Shown here: in pieces, positions 1 to 5,362 of the stretch
How positions within the stretch are numbered: the stretch's first letter is position 1
Layout: every line of letters starts with the position of its first letter
Source of the DNA: Bog-793 sp050010315
GTDB lineage: Bacteria > Actinomycetota > Acidimicrobiia > Acidimicrobiales > Bog-793
Direction of reading: 5' to 3'
NCBI GenBank assembly: GCA_050010315.1
Contig: JBEKLG010000093.1
Coordinates: 1 to 7,062 of the forward strand
DNA: 7,062 bases
Notes under the pieces: generated by a model
Database searches by the model: none
What the model was told of the DNA's origin: nothing
The model's input: only the letters and a program-made list of their open reading frames with translations
Position numbers and translations under genes: made by a program

Positions 1-66
1 GCCCTGGGCCCTAGGGTGTGGGGCGCATCGTCGGGACAGGGCGGCGGGCAAGACGAGGAGCATTCG

Positions 67-231
67 GTGGCGAAGAACGAGCAGCGGATCAAGGTCACCC
101 TCGAGTGCGAGGTGTGCAAGCGCCGCAACTACATCACGACGAAGAACAAGCAGAACGACCGCGAACGCATCGAGATGCGCAAGTACTGCCGTTTCGACAA
201 GCAGCACACCCTGCACCGGGAGACCCGCTAG
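67..231 (+). CDS. rpmG: 50S ribosomal protein L33
   Basis: Small protein (54 aa) of the large ribosomal subunit, near the E site. The family is recognised from CKRRNYITTKNKQND in the middle and HTLHRETR at the C-terminus, both typical of bacterial L33, and 50-55 aa is the usual length. I start at the GTG at 67 because GAGGAG (55-60) lies 6 bases upstream and the next residues AKNEQRIKVTLE match the usual N-terminus; an in-frame ATG at 16 would add an unlikely 17-residue Gly/Ser-rich stretch. The zinc ribbon is atypical: the first knuckle is C14-x-x-C17, but the second is C41-x-x-D44, so one of the four cysteines of the C+ form is replaced by Asp. Placement just upstream of tRNA-Trp and secE is a common bacterial arrangement. 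Confidence 0.95.
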   Translation: MAKNEQRIKVTLECEVCKRRNYITTKNKQNDRERIEMRKYCRFDKQHTLHRETR

Positions 232-323
232 GCGAGCTCGGCTGCACCGGGCGTGGCCTCAGCCCAGGGATTGTCGCGGCGCCCGTGAGCGGCGTTCAGG
301 GCGGCGGCGCGGCGACGACCTGG

Positions 324-332
324 TGCTAACGT
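324..332 (+). promoter_or_regulatory. Candidate extended -10 element before tRNA-Trp/secE
   Basis: TGC followed by TAACGT fits an extended -10 (TGn) with an actinobacterial TANNNT hexamer, and would start RNA about 50 bases before the tRNA-Trp gene. I see no convincing -35 hexamer at 16-18 bases upstream. The rest of the 159-base rpmG-tRNA gap (232-390) is GC-rich, with only a weak GGGC/GCCC stem (249-265). Promoter status is inference from this single element. Confidence 0.3.
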
Positions 333-390
333 CGTACGGCCCAAGGCGGTGCGGCACGTGCGCGCCGGCATGAACGTGCGCGTCGCCCCT

Positions 391-463
391 AGGGCAGTAG
401 CTCAACTGGCAGAGCACCGGTCTCCAAAACCGGCGGTTGGGGGTTCGAGTCCCTCCTGCCCTG
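391..463 (+). tRNA. trpT: tRNA-Trp (anticodon CCA)
   Basis: A full cloverleaf can be folded by eye. The acceptor stem is 391-397 with 456-462 (7 Watson-Crick pairs). The D stem is 400-403 with 412-415, with a GG-containing loop. The anticodon stem is 417-421 with 429-433, around the loop CTCCAAA. The variable loop has 5 bases (434-438). The T stem is 439-443 with 451-455 (one G-U pair) and the loop TTCGAGT. The anticodon CCA at 424-426 reads UGG, so the tRNA carries tryptophan. The discriminator base is G463 and the 3' CCA is not encoded, so it must be added after transcription. The gene sits 28 bases before secE and is probably cut out of a shared transcript, as in many bacteria where tRNA-Trp precedes secE. 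Confidence 0.97.
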
Positions 464-491
464 CTCACGTGCCCAACACGAGGACGACGAA

Positions 492-806
492 GTGAACAGA
501 GAGACGAGGCGGCTCCTCCAGCGGCAGGGACAGCTCGGAGCTGACGGGACGCCGACGGCGAGGCGCGCCGCGGCGGTGGCGCAGTCGCGGCGACCGCCCG
601 AGCGCGAGCGGGCCGGGATCGCCCGGCGGGTCGGCACCTACCTCAAGGAGGTCCGCTCAGAGCTGGCGAAGGTCCTCTGGCCGCGGCGGCAGGAGGTCGT
701 GACCTATTCGACCGTCGTGTTCGCGACGCTCGTCCTGATCGCGCTGTTGATCTTCGCCATGAACTATGTGTTCGCACGGGGAGTGATCTTCCTGTTCCAC
801 CGGTGA
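492..806 (+). CDS. secE: Preprotein translocase subunit SecE
   Basis: SecE is the small clamp subunit of the SecYEG channel in the cytoplasmic membrane. This 104-aa single-span form is usual for Gram-positive and actinobacterial proteins. The family signature is the amphipathic segment YLKEVRSELAKVLWPRRQEV (residues 50-69, with the conserved W63-P64), followed by one transmembrane helix at about residues 72-96 and a short exposed end. The first 45 residues are Arg/Ala-rich and probably disordered and cytoplasmic. The GTG at 492 is preferred because CGAGGA (479-484) lies 7 bases upstream. The position between tRNA-Trp and nusG is the conserved secE location and supports the call. The extended basic N-terminus is common in high-GC Gram-positives. 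Confidence 0.96.
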   Translation: MNRETRRLLQRQGQLGADGTPTARRAAAVAQSRRPPERERAGIARRVGTYLKEVRSELAKVLWPRRQEVVTYSTVVFATLVLIALLIFAMNYVFARGVIFLFHR

Positions 807-917
807 GGGCCCGGCGGGCACCGGCCGTCGGAGAGGGCGCGGTGGCCTGGTCCTGGTGATCGGTTGCAAAGATGGCGAGGCCCGGATGCGTTTGAGACGA
901 GTGAGGAACAGGCGACG

Positions 918-1682
918 ATGGCGATGACAACCGACGCAGGAGACCAGCACCCCGGCGCCGGCACGGCTCTTAGCGAACCGGGCGGCGGCCCCGAGACCGC
1001 AGACGCGCCCGGCAACGCGGCTCCGGCCGCGGTCGAACCGGCCGCGCAGGGGGCGGCCGACGCCTCCACGGAGTCTGACGCCGAAGGTGGCGCCGACGAG
1101 CTCGTCGAGGCCGTCCAACCACGCCCCCCGAGTCCGTTCGATCGTCCCGGCGAGTGGTTCGTCGTCCACACCTACGCCGGTTACGAGAACAAGGTGAAGT
1201 CGAACCTCGAGAGCCGGATCGCCTCGATGAACATGGAGGAGCGCATCTACGAGGTCGTCATCCCGATGGAGGAGGTCGTCGAGTTCAAGGGCGGTAAGAA
1301 GGTCACCGTCCAGCGGAAGGTCTTCCCCGGCTACCTGCTGTGCCGGTGCGAGCTCGACGACGACTCCTGGTCGGTGATCCGCCAGACCCCAGGGGTGACG
1401 AGTTTCGTCGGCCCCGGCACGAAGCCGACGCCGCTTTCCCGCGCCGAGGTCGAAGGCATCCTCCAGGTCCGGGAGGAAGGTGCTGAGGGCCCGCGCGCCC
1501 GGCGACCCCGCCTCGAACACGAGGTCGGCGAGACGGTGCGCGTGAAGGAGGGGCCCTTCGCCGACTTCACCGGCGAGGTCGCCGAGATCAATGAGGACCA
1601 GCTGAAGTTGAAGGTCCTCGTCAACATCTTCGGGCGGGAGACGCCCGTCGAGCTGGAGTTCAGTCAAGTCGCGAAGCTCTAG
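918..1682 (+). CDS. nusG: Transcription termination/antitermination factor NusG
   Basis: NusG binds the beta' clamp helices of RNA polymerase and links transcription to Rho, S10 and the ribosome. From the ATG at 918 the protein is 254 aa. Residues 1 to about 75 form an acidic Ala/Pro/Glu-rich extension with no motif I recognise. The NGN domain starts at W80 (WFVVHTYAGYENKVK) and includes KVFPGYLLCR and the TPGVTSFVG segment. The KOW domain begins near residue 205 (GETVRVKEGPFADFTGEV) and ends in a typical VELEFSQVAKL tail. GTGAGGA at 901-907 precedes 918 by 10 bases. A second ATG at 924 is possible, and a TTG at 864 would only lengthen the disordered tail. The core is well conserved; E. coli NusG is about 180 aa, so the extra length is the N-terminal tail, as often seen in Actinobacteria. 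Confidence 0.96.
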   Translation: MAMTTDAGDQHPGAGTALSEPGGGPETADAPGNAAPAAVEPAAQGAADASTESDAEGGADELVEAVQPRPPSPFDRPGEWFVVHTYAGYENKVKSNLESRIASMNMEERIYEVVIPMEEVVEFKGGKKVTVQRKVFPGYLLCRCELDDDSWSVIRQTPGVTSFVGPGTKPTPLSRAEVEGILQVREEGAEGPRARRPRLEHEVGETVRVKEGPFADFTGEVAEINEDQLKLKVLVNIFGRETPVELEFSQVAKL

Positions 1683-1721
1683 TTCCTGAGCTCTGGTTTC
1701 TGAGGAAGGAGAGAACGTTCG

Positions 1722-2150
1722 ATGGCCCGCAGGCGTGTCAGCGCCGTCGTCAAGATCCAGCTCCCCGCGGGGGCGGCGACACCCGCGCCCCCCGTCGGGA
1801 CCGCGCTCGGGCCGCACGGCGTTCAGACGATGGAGTTCTGCAAGCAGTACAACGCGGCTACGGAGTCGATGCGGGGCTCGATCATCCCGGTCGAGATCAC
1901 GATCTACGAGGACCGCACGTTCAGCTTCATCCTGAAGACACCGCCGACGACGGTGCTGTTGCGCGAGGCGGCGGGGGTCGAGAAAGGGACTGGCCAGTCC
2001 GGTCGGGAGCAGGTCGGGACGATCACCGACGAGCAGCTCGCCGCGATCGCCGAGACCAAGCTCCCGGATCTCAACGCGAACGACCTCGAGGCGGCGAAAC
2101 GACAGGTCGAGGGCACGGCGCGGTCGATGGGAATCACCGTCTCGCGCTGA
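1722..2150 (+). CDS. rplK: 50S ribosomal protein L11
   Basis: L11 (142 aa, normal length) binds the GTPase-associated region of 23S rRNA at the stalk base, where EF-G and RelA act. The N-terminal domain is recognised from VVKIQLPAGAATPAPPVG and MEFCKQYNAATES, and the C-terminal RNA-binding domain from KTPPTTVLL, DLNANDLEAA and the near-invariant EGTARSMGI. AAGGAG (1706-1711) lies 10 bases before the ATG. The factor/antibiotic loop reads PPVGTALGPHG rather than the common PPVGPALGQHG: Thr27 sits at the E. coli Pro26 position and Pro31 at Gln30. The gene is 39 bases after nusG and 34 before rplA, so these are probably co-transcribed. In E. coli, L1 represses this operon; I did not find an obvious L1-site mimic in the short gap upstream. 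Confidence 0.98.
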   Translation: MARRRVSAVVKIQLPAGAATPAPPVGTALGPHGVQTMEFCKQYNAATESMRGSIIPVEITIYEDRTFSFILKTPPTTVLLREAAGVEKGTGQSGREQVGTITDEQLAAIAETKLPDLNANDLEAAKRQVEGTARSMGITVSR

Positions 2151-2184
2151 GCGGACGGACACGAAGGCGAAGAGGACGGAGGCC

Positions 2185-2910
2185 ATGGCGAAGAAGGGCA
2201 AGAGGTACGTCGACGCGGCGAAGAGGCTGGGCAGCGAACGGCTCTACTCACCCGCTGAGGCGGTCGATCTCGTGAAGAGCCTCGCGACCGCGAAATTTGA
2301 CGAAACGATCGAGCTTGCCGTGCGGCTCGGCGTCGACCCGCGTCGCGCCGAGCAGATCGTCCGGGGCTCGCTGACTCTGCCCGCCGGGACCGGTCGCAAG
2401 GTCCGGGTCGCCGTGTTCGCCGCCGGCGACGCCGCCACCGCGGCGAGGGCGGCCGGTGCCGAGGTCGTCGGGGCGGACGACCTGATCGCCCGCGTCGAGA
2501 AGGAGGGCTTCTTGGACTTCGACGTGGCGATCGCCACCCCGGATCTCATGTCACAGGTCGGGCGGCTCGGCCGGTTGCTCGGACCCCGGGGCCTGATGCC
2601 GAACCCGAAGTCCGGGACGGTGACGACCGACGTCGCCGCCGCGGTCGCCGAGTTCCGTTCCGGACGCGTCGAGTACCGGACCGACCGGACCGGGAACGTC
2701 AGCCTCCGGGTCGGCAAGGCCTCGTTCGACCGGACCCAGCTGCTCGAGAACGTCCGGGCAGTGCTTGACGAACTGCAGCGAGCCAAGCCGGCGACCGCCA
2801 AGGGGAAGTACGTGCGCTCGGTGACCTTGGCGTCGACGATGGGACCCGGGGTGCCGATCGACACGAGCCGGATCCGGATCACCGACGAGGATCTCGCCGC
2901 GACGGCGTAG
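2185..2910 (+). CDS. rplA: 50S ribosomal protein L1
   Basis: L1 (241 aa, slightly over the usual 225-235) forms the mobile L1 stalk that guides deacylated tRNA out of the E site, and in many bacteria represses the rplKA mRNA. Signature segments are LGVDPRRAEQIVRG, KEGFLDFDVAIATPDLM, LGRLLGPRGLMPNPKSGTVT, and the C-terminal RNA-contacting stretch KGKYVRSVTLASTMGPGVPI. All are intact. The ATG at 2185 begins MAKKGKRY, the usual start. GGAGG (2178-2182) is only 2 bases from the ATG, so AGAGGA (2171-2176), 8 bases away, is the more plausible ribosome binding site. The gene follows rplK by 34 bases and is followed by the structured rplJ leader. Confidence 0.98.
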   Translation: MAKKGKRYVDAAKRLGSERLYSPAEAVDLVKSLATAKFDETIELAVRLGVDPRRAEQIVRGSLTLPAGTGRKVRVAVFAAGDAATAARAAGAEVVGADDLIARVEKEGFLDFDVAIATPDLMSQVGRLGRLLGPRGLMPNPKSGTVTTDVAAAVAEFRSGRVEYRTDRTGNVSLRVGKASFDRTQLLENVRAVLDELQRAKPATAKGKYVRSVTLASTMGPGVPIDTSRIRITDEDLAATA

Positions 2911-2931
2911 TGCGGCCCGCTCCGGTCCGTG

Positions 2932-2937
2932 TAACCT
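2932..2937 (+). promoter_or_regulatory. Candidate -10 hexamer for rplJ-rplL
   Basis: TAACCT fits the TANNNT pattern of sigma-A-type -10 boxes. It would start RNA near 2944, just before the first hairpin of the leader (2947-2962). No good -35 is visible at the expected distance, and TTGTCA at 2940 lies downstream rather than upstream. The placement exactly before the leader is the main reason to list it. Confidence 0.35.
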
Positions 2938-2943
2938 GTTTGT

Positions 2944-3080
2944 CAAGCGGGCAGGAGCCCGCAGGAGCCTGAGACATCCGGCGCGCCGCGGCGCGTAAAG
3001 GGCGAGAGCCCGCCTGACGAGGCAAGCACGACCACCGCTTCCCCGTCTCGGCCTCGGCCCGGAACGATCGGCCCTGGAGG
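2944..3080 (+). promoter_or_regulatory. rplJ mRNA leader (L10-binding type, autoregulatory)
   Basis: Between rplA and rplJ lie 178 non-coding bases, while other gaps in this cluster are 34-39 bases. The gap is rich in stems: GCGGGC/GCCCGC (2947-2952 with 2957-2962, loop AGGA); CGCGC/GCGCG (2982-2986 with 2991-2995); GGGC/GCCC with a GAGA tetraloop (3000-3011); GCCT/AGGC (3012-3015 with 3020-3023). Then comes CGACCACCGC, a string I associate with actinobacterial L10 leaders. It is known that L10 bound to L12 represses rplJL by binding such a leader, which mimics its 23S site. Exact boundaries, and the long-range pairing that forms the L10 site, cannot be fixed by eye; a covariance-model search with the Rfam L10_leader family would settle it. 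Confidence 0.6.
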
Positions 3081-3088
3081 GAGCGAAG

Positions 3089-3772
3089 GTGGAGACGGAA
3101 CTGCGCACGCCACGGCCGGAGAAGGTCGCGGTCGTCGACGATGTCCGGCGTCGTCTCGGCTCGGCGAGCGCGACCTTCGTCACCGCGTACCGGGGATTGT
3201 CGGTCGCCCAGATCCAGGTCCTGCGGCGATCGCTCGCCGCCGCCGGGGGCGAGTACAAGGTCTACAAGAACACGCTCGTCCGCCGGGCGGCGCGCGACAG
3301 CGGGCTGGAGTCGCTCGAGGACCTGCTCGACGGCCCGACCGCCCTCGCCTTCGTCACCGGCGACGTCTCCGCGGTTGCCAAGGCGCTGAAGGAGTTCGCC
3401 AAGACCCACCCGAGGCTCGTCGTGAAAGGGGCCCTCATCGGGAGCGGGCTGTTCGACGCGGCCCAGACCTCGGCGCTCGCCGACCTGCCGTCTCGCGACG
3501 TCCTGCTCGCGCAGATCGCCGGCGCGCTGGCGGCGCCGATGCAGGCCTTCGCCGGCCTGTTGGCGGCACTGCCCCGAAAGTTCGCCTACGCCCTGGCGGC
3601 GCTCATCGAGCAGCGCGGCGGCCTCGCCGCGGCGGGCGAGAAGCCGGACGAGCCGGATCAGGCGGGCGAGCCTGCCGCAACCCCGGTCGCCGAGGCGGAG
3701 GTCGCGCCGGTCGATCCCGGCTCGGCCGACCGTGCCGCGGCGGCGGAAGGTCCTGACGGTGCCGGCGGCTGA
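3089..3772 (+). CDS. rplJ: 50S ribosomal protein L10 with long C-terminal tail
   Basis: L10 anchors the L7/L12 dimers to the stalk base beside L11. Residues 1 to about 135 form the RNA-binding globular domain, with the family pattern VTAYRGLSVAQIQVLRRSL, EYKVYKNTLVRRA and GPTALAFV. Residues 135-178 form the long alpha helix that binds L12 dimers (DVLLAQIAGALAAPMQAFAG and onward). The remaining 50 residues (178-227) are an Ala/Pro/Glu/Asp-rich, low-complexity acidic tail; typical L10 is about 165-180 aa. The GTG at 3089 is chosen because GGAGG (3076-3080) lies 8 bases upstream and the next residues METELRTPRPEKV look like a normal N-terminus. The protein probably represses its own mRNA through the leader at 2944-3080, and rplL follows after 39 bases. 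Confidence 0.97.
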   Translation: METELRTPRPEKVAVVDDVRRRLGSASATFVTAYRGLSVAQIQVLRRSLAAAGGEYKVYKNTLVRRAARDSGLESLEDLLDGPTALAFVTGDVSAVAKALKEFAKTHPRLVVKGALIGSGLFDAAQTSALADLPSRDVLLAQIAGALAAPMQAFAGLLAALPRKFAYALAALIEQRGGLAAAGEKPDEPDQAGEPAATPVAEAEVAPVDPGSADRAAAAEGPDGAGG

Positions 3773-3811
3773 CAGCGGTTAAAGATCATCTCGACGAAGA
3801 AGGGAACCACG

Positions 3812-4198
3812 ATGGCGACGAAACAGAGCATCCTCGACGAGATCGCGAAGATGACAGTCCTCGAGCTTGCCGATCTGCTGAAGGAGTTCGAGGAGCGCTT
3901 CGGCGTGAGCGCGGCGGTGCCCGTCGCCGTGGCGGCGCCCGCGGCCGCGGGCGGAGCGGCTGCTGCCGAGACCGAAGTCGAGGAGCAGGACGAGTTCGAC
4001 GTCGTCCTCGCGGCTGCCGGGGAGAAGAAGATCCAGGTCATCAAGGAGGTGCGCGCCCTCACGAGCCTCGGCTTGAAAGAGGCGAAGGACCTGGTCGACG
4101 CCGCCCCGAAGCCGGTCCTCGAGAAGGCCTCGAAAGAGGACGCCGAAAAGGCAAAGGCGCAGCTCGAGGCCGCCGGCGCGACGGTCCAGCTCAAGTAG
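3812..4198 (+). CDS. rplL: 50S ribosomal protein L7/L12
   Basis: L7/L12 (128 aa) is the multi-copy stalk protein that recruits and stimulates translational GTPases. Residues 1-33 form the dimerising N-domain (MTVLELADLLKEFEERFGVS). Residues 34-55 are an Ala/Pro/Val-rich flexible hinge. Residues 60-128 form the globular factor-binding domain, with EFDVVL, KKIQVIKEVRALT and LGLKEAKDLVDAAP. The usual TGLGLKEAK reads TSLGLKEAK (Ser85 for Gly), a small change next to the factor-binding helix. AAGGG (3800-3804) lies 7 bases before the ATG. Several copies per ribosome are needed; no separate promoter is visible in the 39-base gap after rplJ, so extra translation rather than extra mRNA is likely. A hairpin (4207-4242) follows and probably closes the ribosomal unit. 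Confidence 0.98.
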   Translation: MATKQSILDEIAKMTVLELADLLKEFEERFGVSAAVPVAVAAPAAAGGAAAAETEVEEQDEFDVVLAAAGEKKIQVIKEVRALTSLGLKEAKDLVDAAPKPVLEKASKEDAEKAKAQLEAAGATVQLK

Positions 4199-4206
4199 TG
4201 GCTGGT

Positions 4207-4242
4207 GGGGCGGGCCGGTGGCGCTGTGCCGCCGGCCGTCCC
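4207..4242 (+). terminator. GC-rich hairpin after rplL, terminator-like but without a U-tract
   Basis: A 10-pair stem (4213-4222 with 4228-4237, one T-G pair, loop GCTGT) extends by five more pairs (4207-4211 with 4238-4242) across a one-base bulge at 4212. It starts 9 bases after the rplL stop. The bases that follow are G-rich (GAGGGGGGAGACC), with no T run. High-GC actinobacteria often use such hairpins at transcript ends, but Rho-dependent or partial termination is equally possible. Confidence 0.5.
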
Positions 4243-4293
4243 GAGGGGGGAGACCTTGACCCCGTCCCCCCGGGATGCGCACAACGGCACCAT

Positions 4294-4299
4294 TAGGAT
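4294..4299 (+). promoter_or_regulatory. deoCp: Candidate -10 hexamer for the deoC unit
   Basis: TAGGAT (TANNNT pattern) lies 50 bases before the deoC ATG, after the hairpin that ends the ribosomal unit. RNA would start at about 4305-4308. TTGACC at 4256-4261 resembles a -35 but is 32 bases away, too far to pair with it. At the proper distance I see only CGGGAT-like sequence, so the promoter would depend on the -10 or an activator. Confidence 0.4.
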
Positions 4300-4306
4300 G
4301 ACCGAC

Positions 4307-4320
4307 CGTGTCGCGGCACG
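4307..4320 (+). promoter_or_regulatory. Imperfect palindrome at the predicted deoC transcription start
   Basis: CGTGTCGCGGCACG matches its own reverse complement at 12 of 14 positions. It sits directly downstream of the candidate -10 (4294-4299), where a repressor would block initiation. A second short palindrome, CCGATCGG (4331-4338), lies closer to the gene. Catabolic deo operons are often repressor-controlled, but nothing here identifies the regulator, and GC-rich DNA makes chance palindromes common. Confidence 0.3.
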
Positions 4321-4349
4321 TCCCGCTACGCCGATCGGTGGGGTGACAG

Positions 4350-5330
4350 ATGGCGAGAGCAACGATCACCGCCGGCCCGGCCGGGACGATCGATGCAGCC
4401 TGGGTCGCGCAACTCACCCGTTCGGAGTCCTCGCTGCGGCGCTTCCTCGCTGGGTTGCCCGGTGTCGACCAGGTCGGCGCCGAAGCCCGGGCTGCGTCGC
4501 TGGCGACGCGCTCGATCAAGGCCGCCTCGAAGATCTGGGCGATAAAGACCGCCATCTCGATGGTCGACCTCACGACGCTCGAGGGCAGCGACACCCCTGG
4601 GAAAGTCGCGGCGCTTTGTCACAAAGCCCGCCAACCCGACCCCGACGACCCCGGAGTCCCGTCGGTCGCCGCGGTTTGCGTCTACCCCGATTTGGTCGCC
4701 ACCGCCAAGCATGAGCTCGTCGGGTCGCCAGTTGCCGCCGCCTCGGTCGCGACGGCCTTCCCTTCGGGTCGGGCCTCGATTCCCGTCAAGCTTGCCGACG
4801 CCCGCGACGCCGTCGACCATGGGGCAGACGAGGTCGACATGGTGATCGACCGCGGCGCCTTCCTCGCGGGTCGCTTCGGTCTCGTCCTCGAAGAGATCCG
4901 GTCGGTGCGGGAGATCTGCCGGTCGGTTCGCCTGAAGGTGATCCTCGAGACGGGCGAGCTCGTGACCTACGACAACGTCCGGCGCGCCTCCTGGCTCGCC
5001 ATGCTCGGCGGGGCCGACTTCATCAAGACCTCCACGGGCAAGATCACACCCTCGGCGACCCCCCCGGTCGCCCTGGTCATGCTCGAGGCCGTGCGCGACT
5101 TCGCCGAGGCAGTCGGCCCGGAGATCGGCGTCAAGGTGGCGGGGGGGATCCGGGCCGCCAAGGACGCCATCCGCTATCTGGTACTCGTGAACGAGGCCGC
5201 GGGACCACGATGGCTCGACCCGGCGCATTTCCGTTTCGGCGCCTCGAGCCTCCTCAACGACCTGTTGATGCAGCACCGAAAGCAGCTGACCGGCGCCTAC
5301 GTCGGTCCGGACGACTACAGCATCGAGTGA
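4350..5330 (+). CDS. deoC: Deoxyribose-phosphate aldolase (long form)
   Basis: This enzyme cleaves 2-deoxy-D-ribose-5-phosphate to glyceraldehyde-3-phosphate and acetaldehyde through a lysine Schiff base, the last step of deoxynucleoside catabolism. The class I aldolase barrel is clear and its catalytic set is complete. D73 in VDLTTLEGSDT equals E. coli D16. D163 in ADEVDMVID equals D102. K226 in DFIKTSTGK is the Schiff-base lysine (E. coli K167). K262 in GVKVAGGIR equals K201. C110 in AAVCVYP corresponds to E. coli C47, linked to aldehyde inactivation. At 326 aa it has about 55 more N-terminal residues than the E. coli enzyme and ends in YVGPDDYSIE, like the long actinobacterial/eukaryotic type. 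The ATG at 4350 has only a weak G-rich site (GGTGGGGTGA, 4337-4346). It is followed without a gap by an aldehyde dehydrogenase gene, which suggests disposal of the acetaldehyde. Confidence 0.96.
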   Translation: MARATITAGPAGTIDAAWVAQLTRSESSLRRFLAGLPGVDQVGAEARAASLATRSIKAASKIWAIKTAISMVDLTTLEGSDTPGKVAALCHKARQPDPDDPGVPSVAAVCVYPDLVATAKHELVGSPVAAASVATAFPSGRASIPVKLADARDAVDHGADEVDMVIDRGAFLAGRFGLVLEEIRSVREICRSVRLKVILETGELVTYDNVRRASWLAMLGGADFIKTSTGKITPSATPPVALVMLEAVRDFAEAVGPEIGVKVAGGIRAAKDAIRYLVLVNEAAGPRWLDPAHFRFGASSLLNDLLMQHRKQLTGAYVGPDDYSIE

Positions 5331-5362
5331 CCCCGCCCGTCATCGACCGACGAGCTCCGGCG

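Noticed and set aside
1..16. CCCTAGGG at 9-16, as a remnant of an upstream tRNA or terminator; the same 8-mer spans the tRNA-Trp 5' end (387-394)
   Set aside because: Too little sequence to fold a tRNA, and an 8-base palindrome repeated in GC-rich DNA is likely chance.
864..892. Possible promoter between secE and nusG (TTGCAA, then TGCGTT at 17 bases)
   Set aside because: The -10 lacks the key A at position 2, and the gap is only 111 bases in a normally co-transcribed pair.
657..2201. Minus-strand open frame of 514 codons across secE, nusG and rplK
   Set aside because: It is antisense to three well-recognised genes and rich in Arg/Leu/Asp repeats typical of the reverse frame of GC-rich coding DNA. 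No family is recognisable.
4256..4261. TTGACC as a -35 box for deoC
   Set aside because: It is 32 bases from TAGGAT, and no -10-like sequence lies at 16-18 bases.
4326..5276. Minus-strand open frame of 316 codons opposite deoC
   Set aside because: A shadow of deoC: no motif, and low-complexity Gly/Arg/Asp composition.
5210..5362. Longer start for the first aldehyde dehydrogenase, inside deoC
   Set aside because: It would give about 50 Arg/Pro-rich residues read out of frame over the conserved deoC end. The family-like N-terminus begins at 5363; the GTG at 5327 remains a minor alternative.
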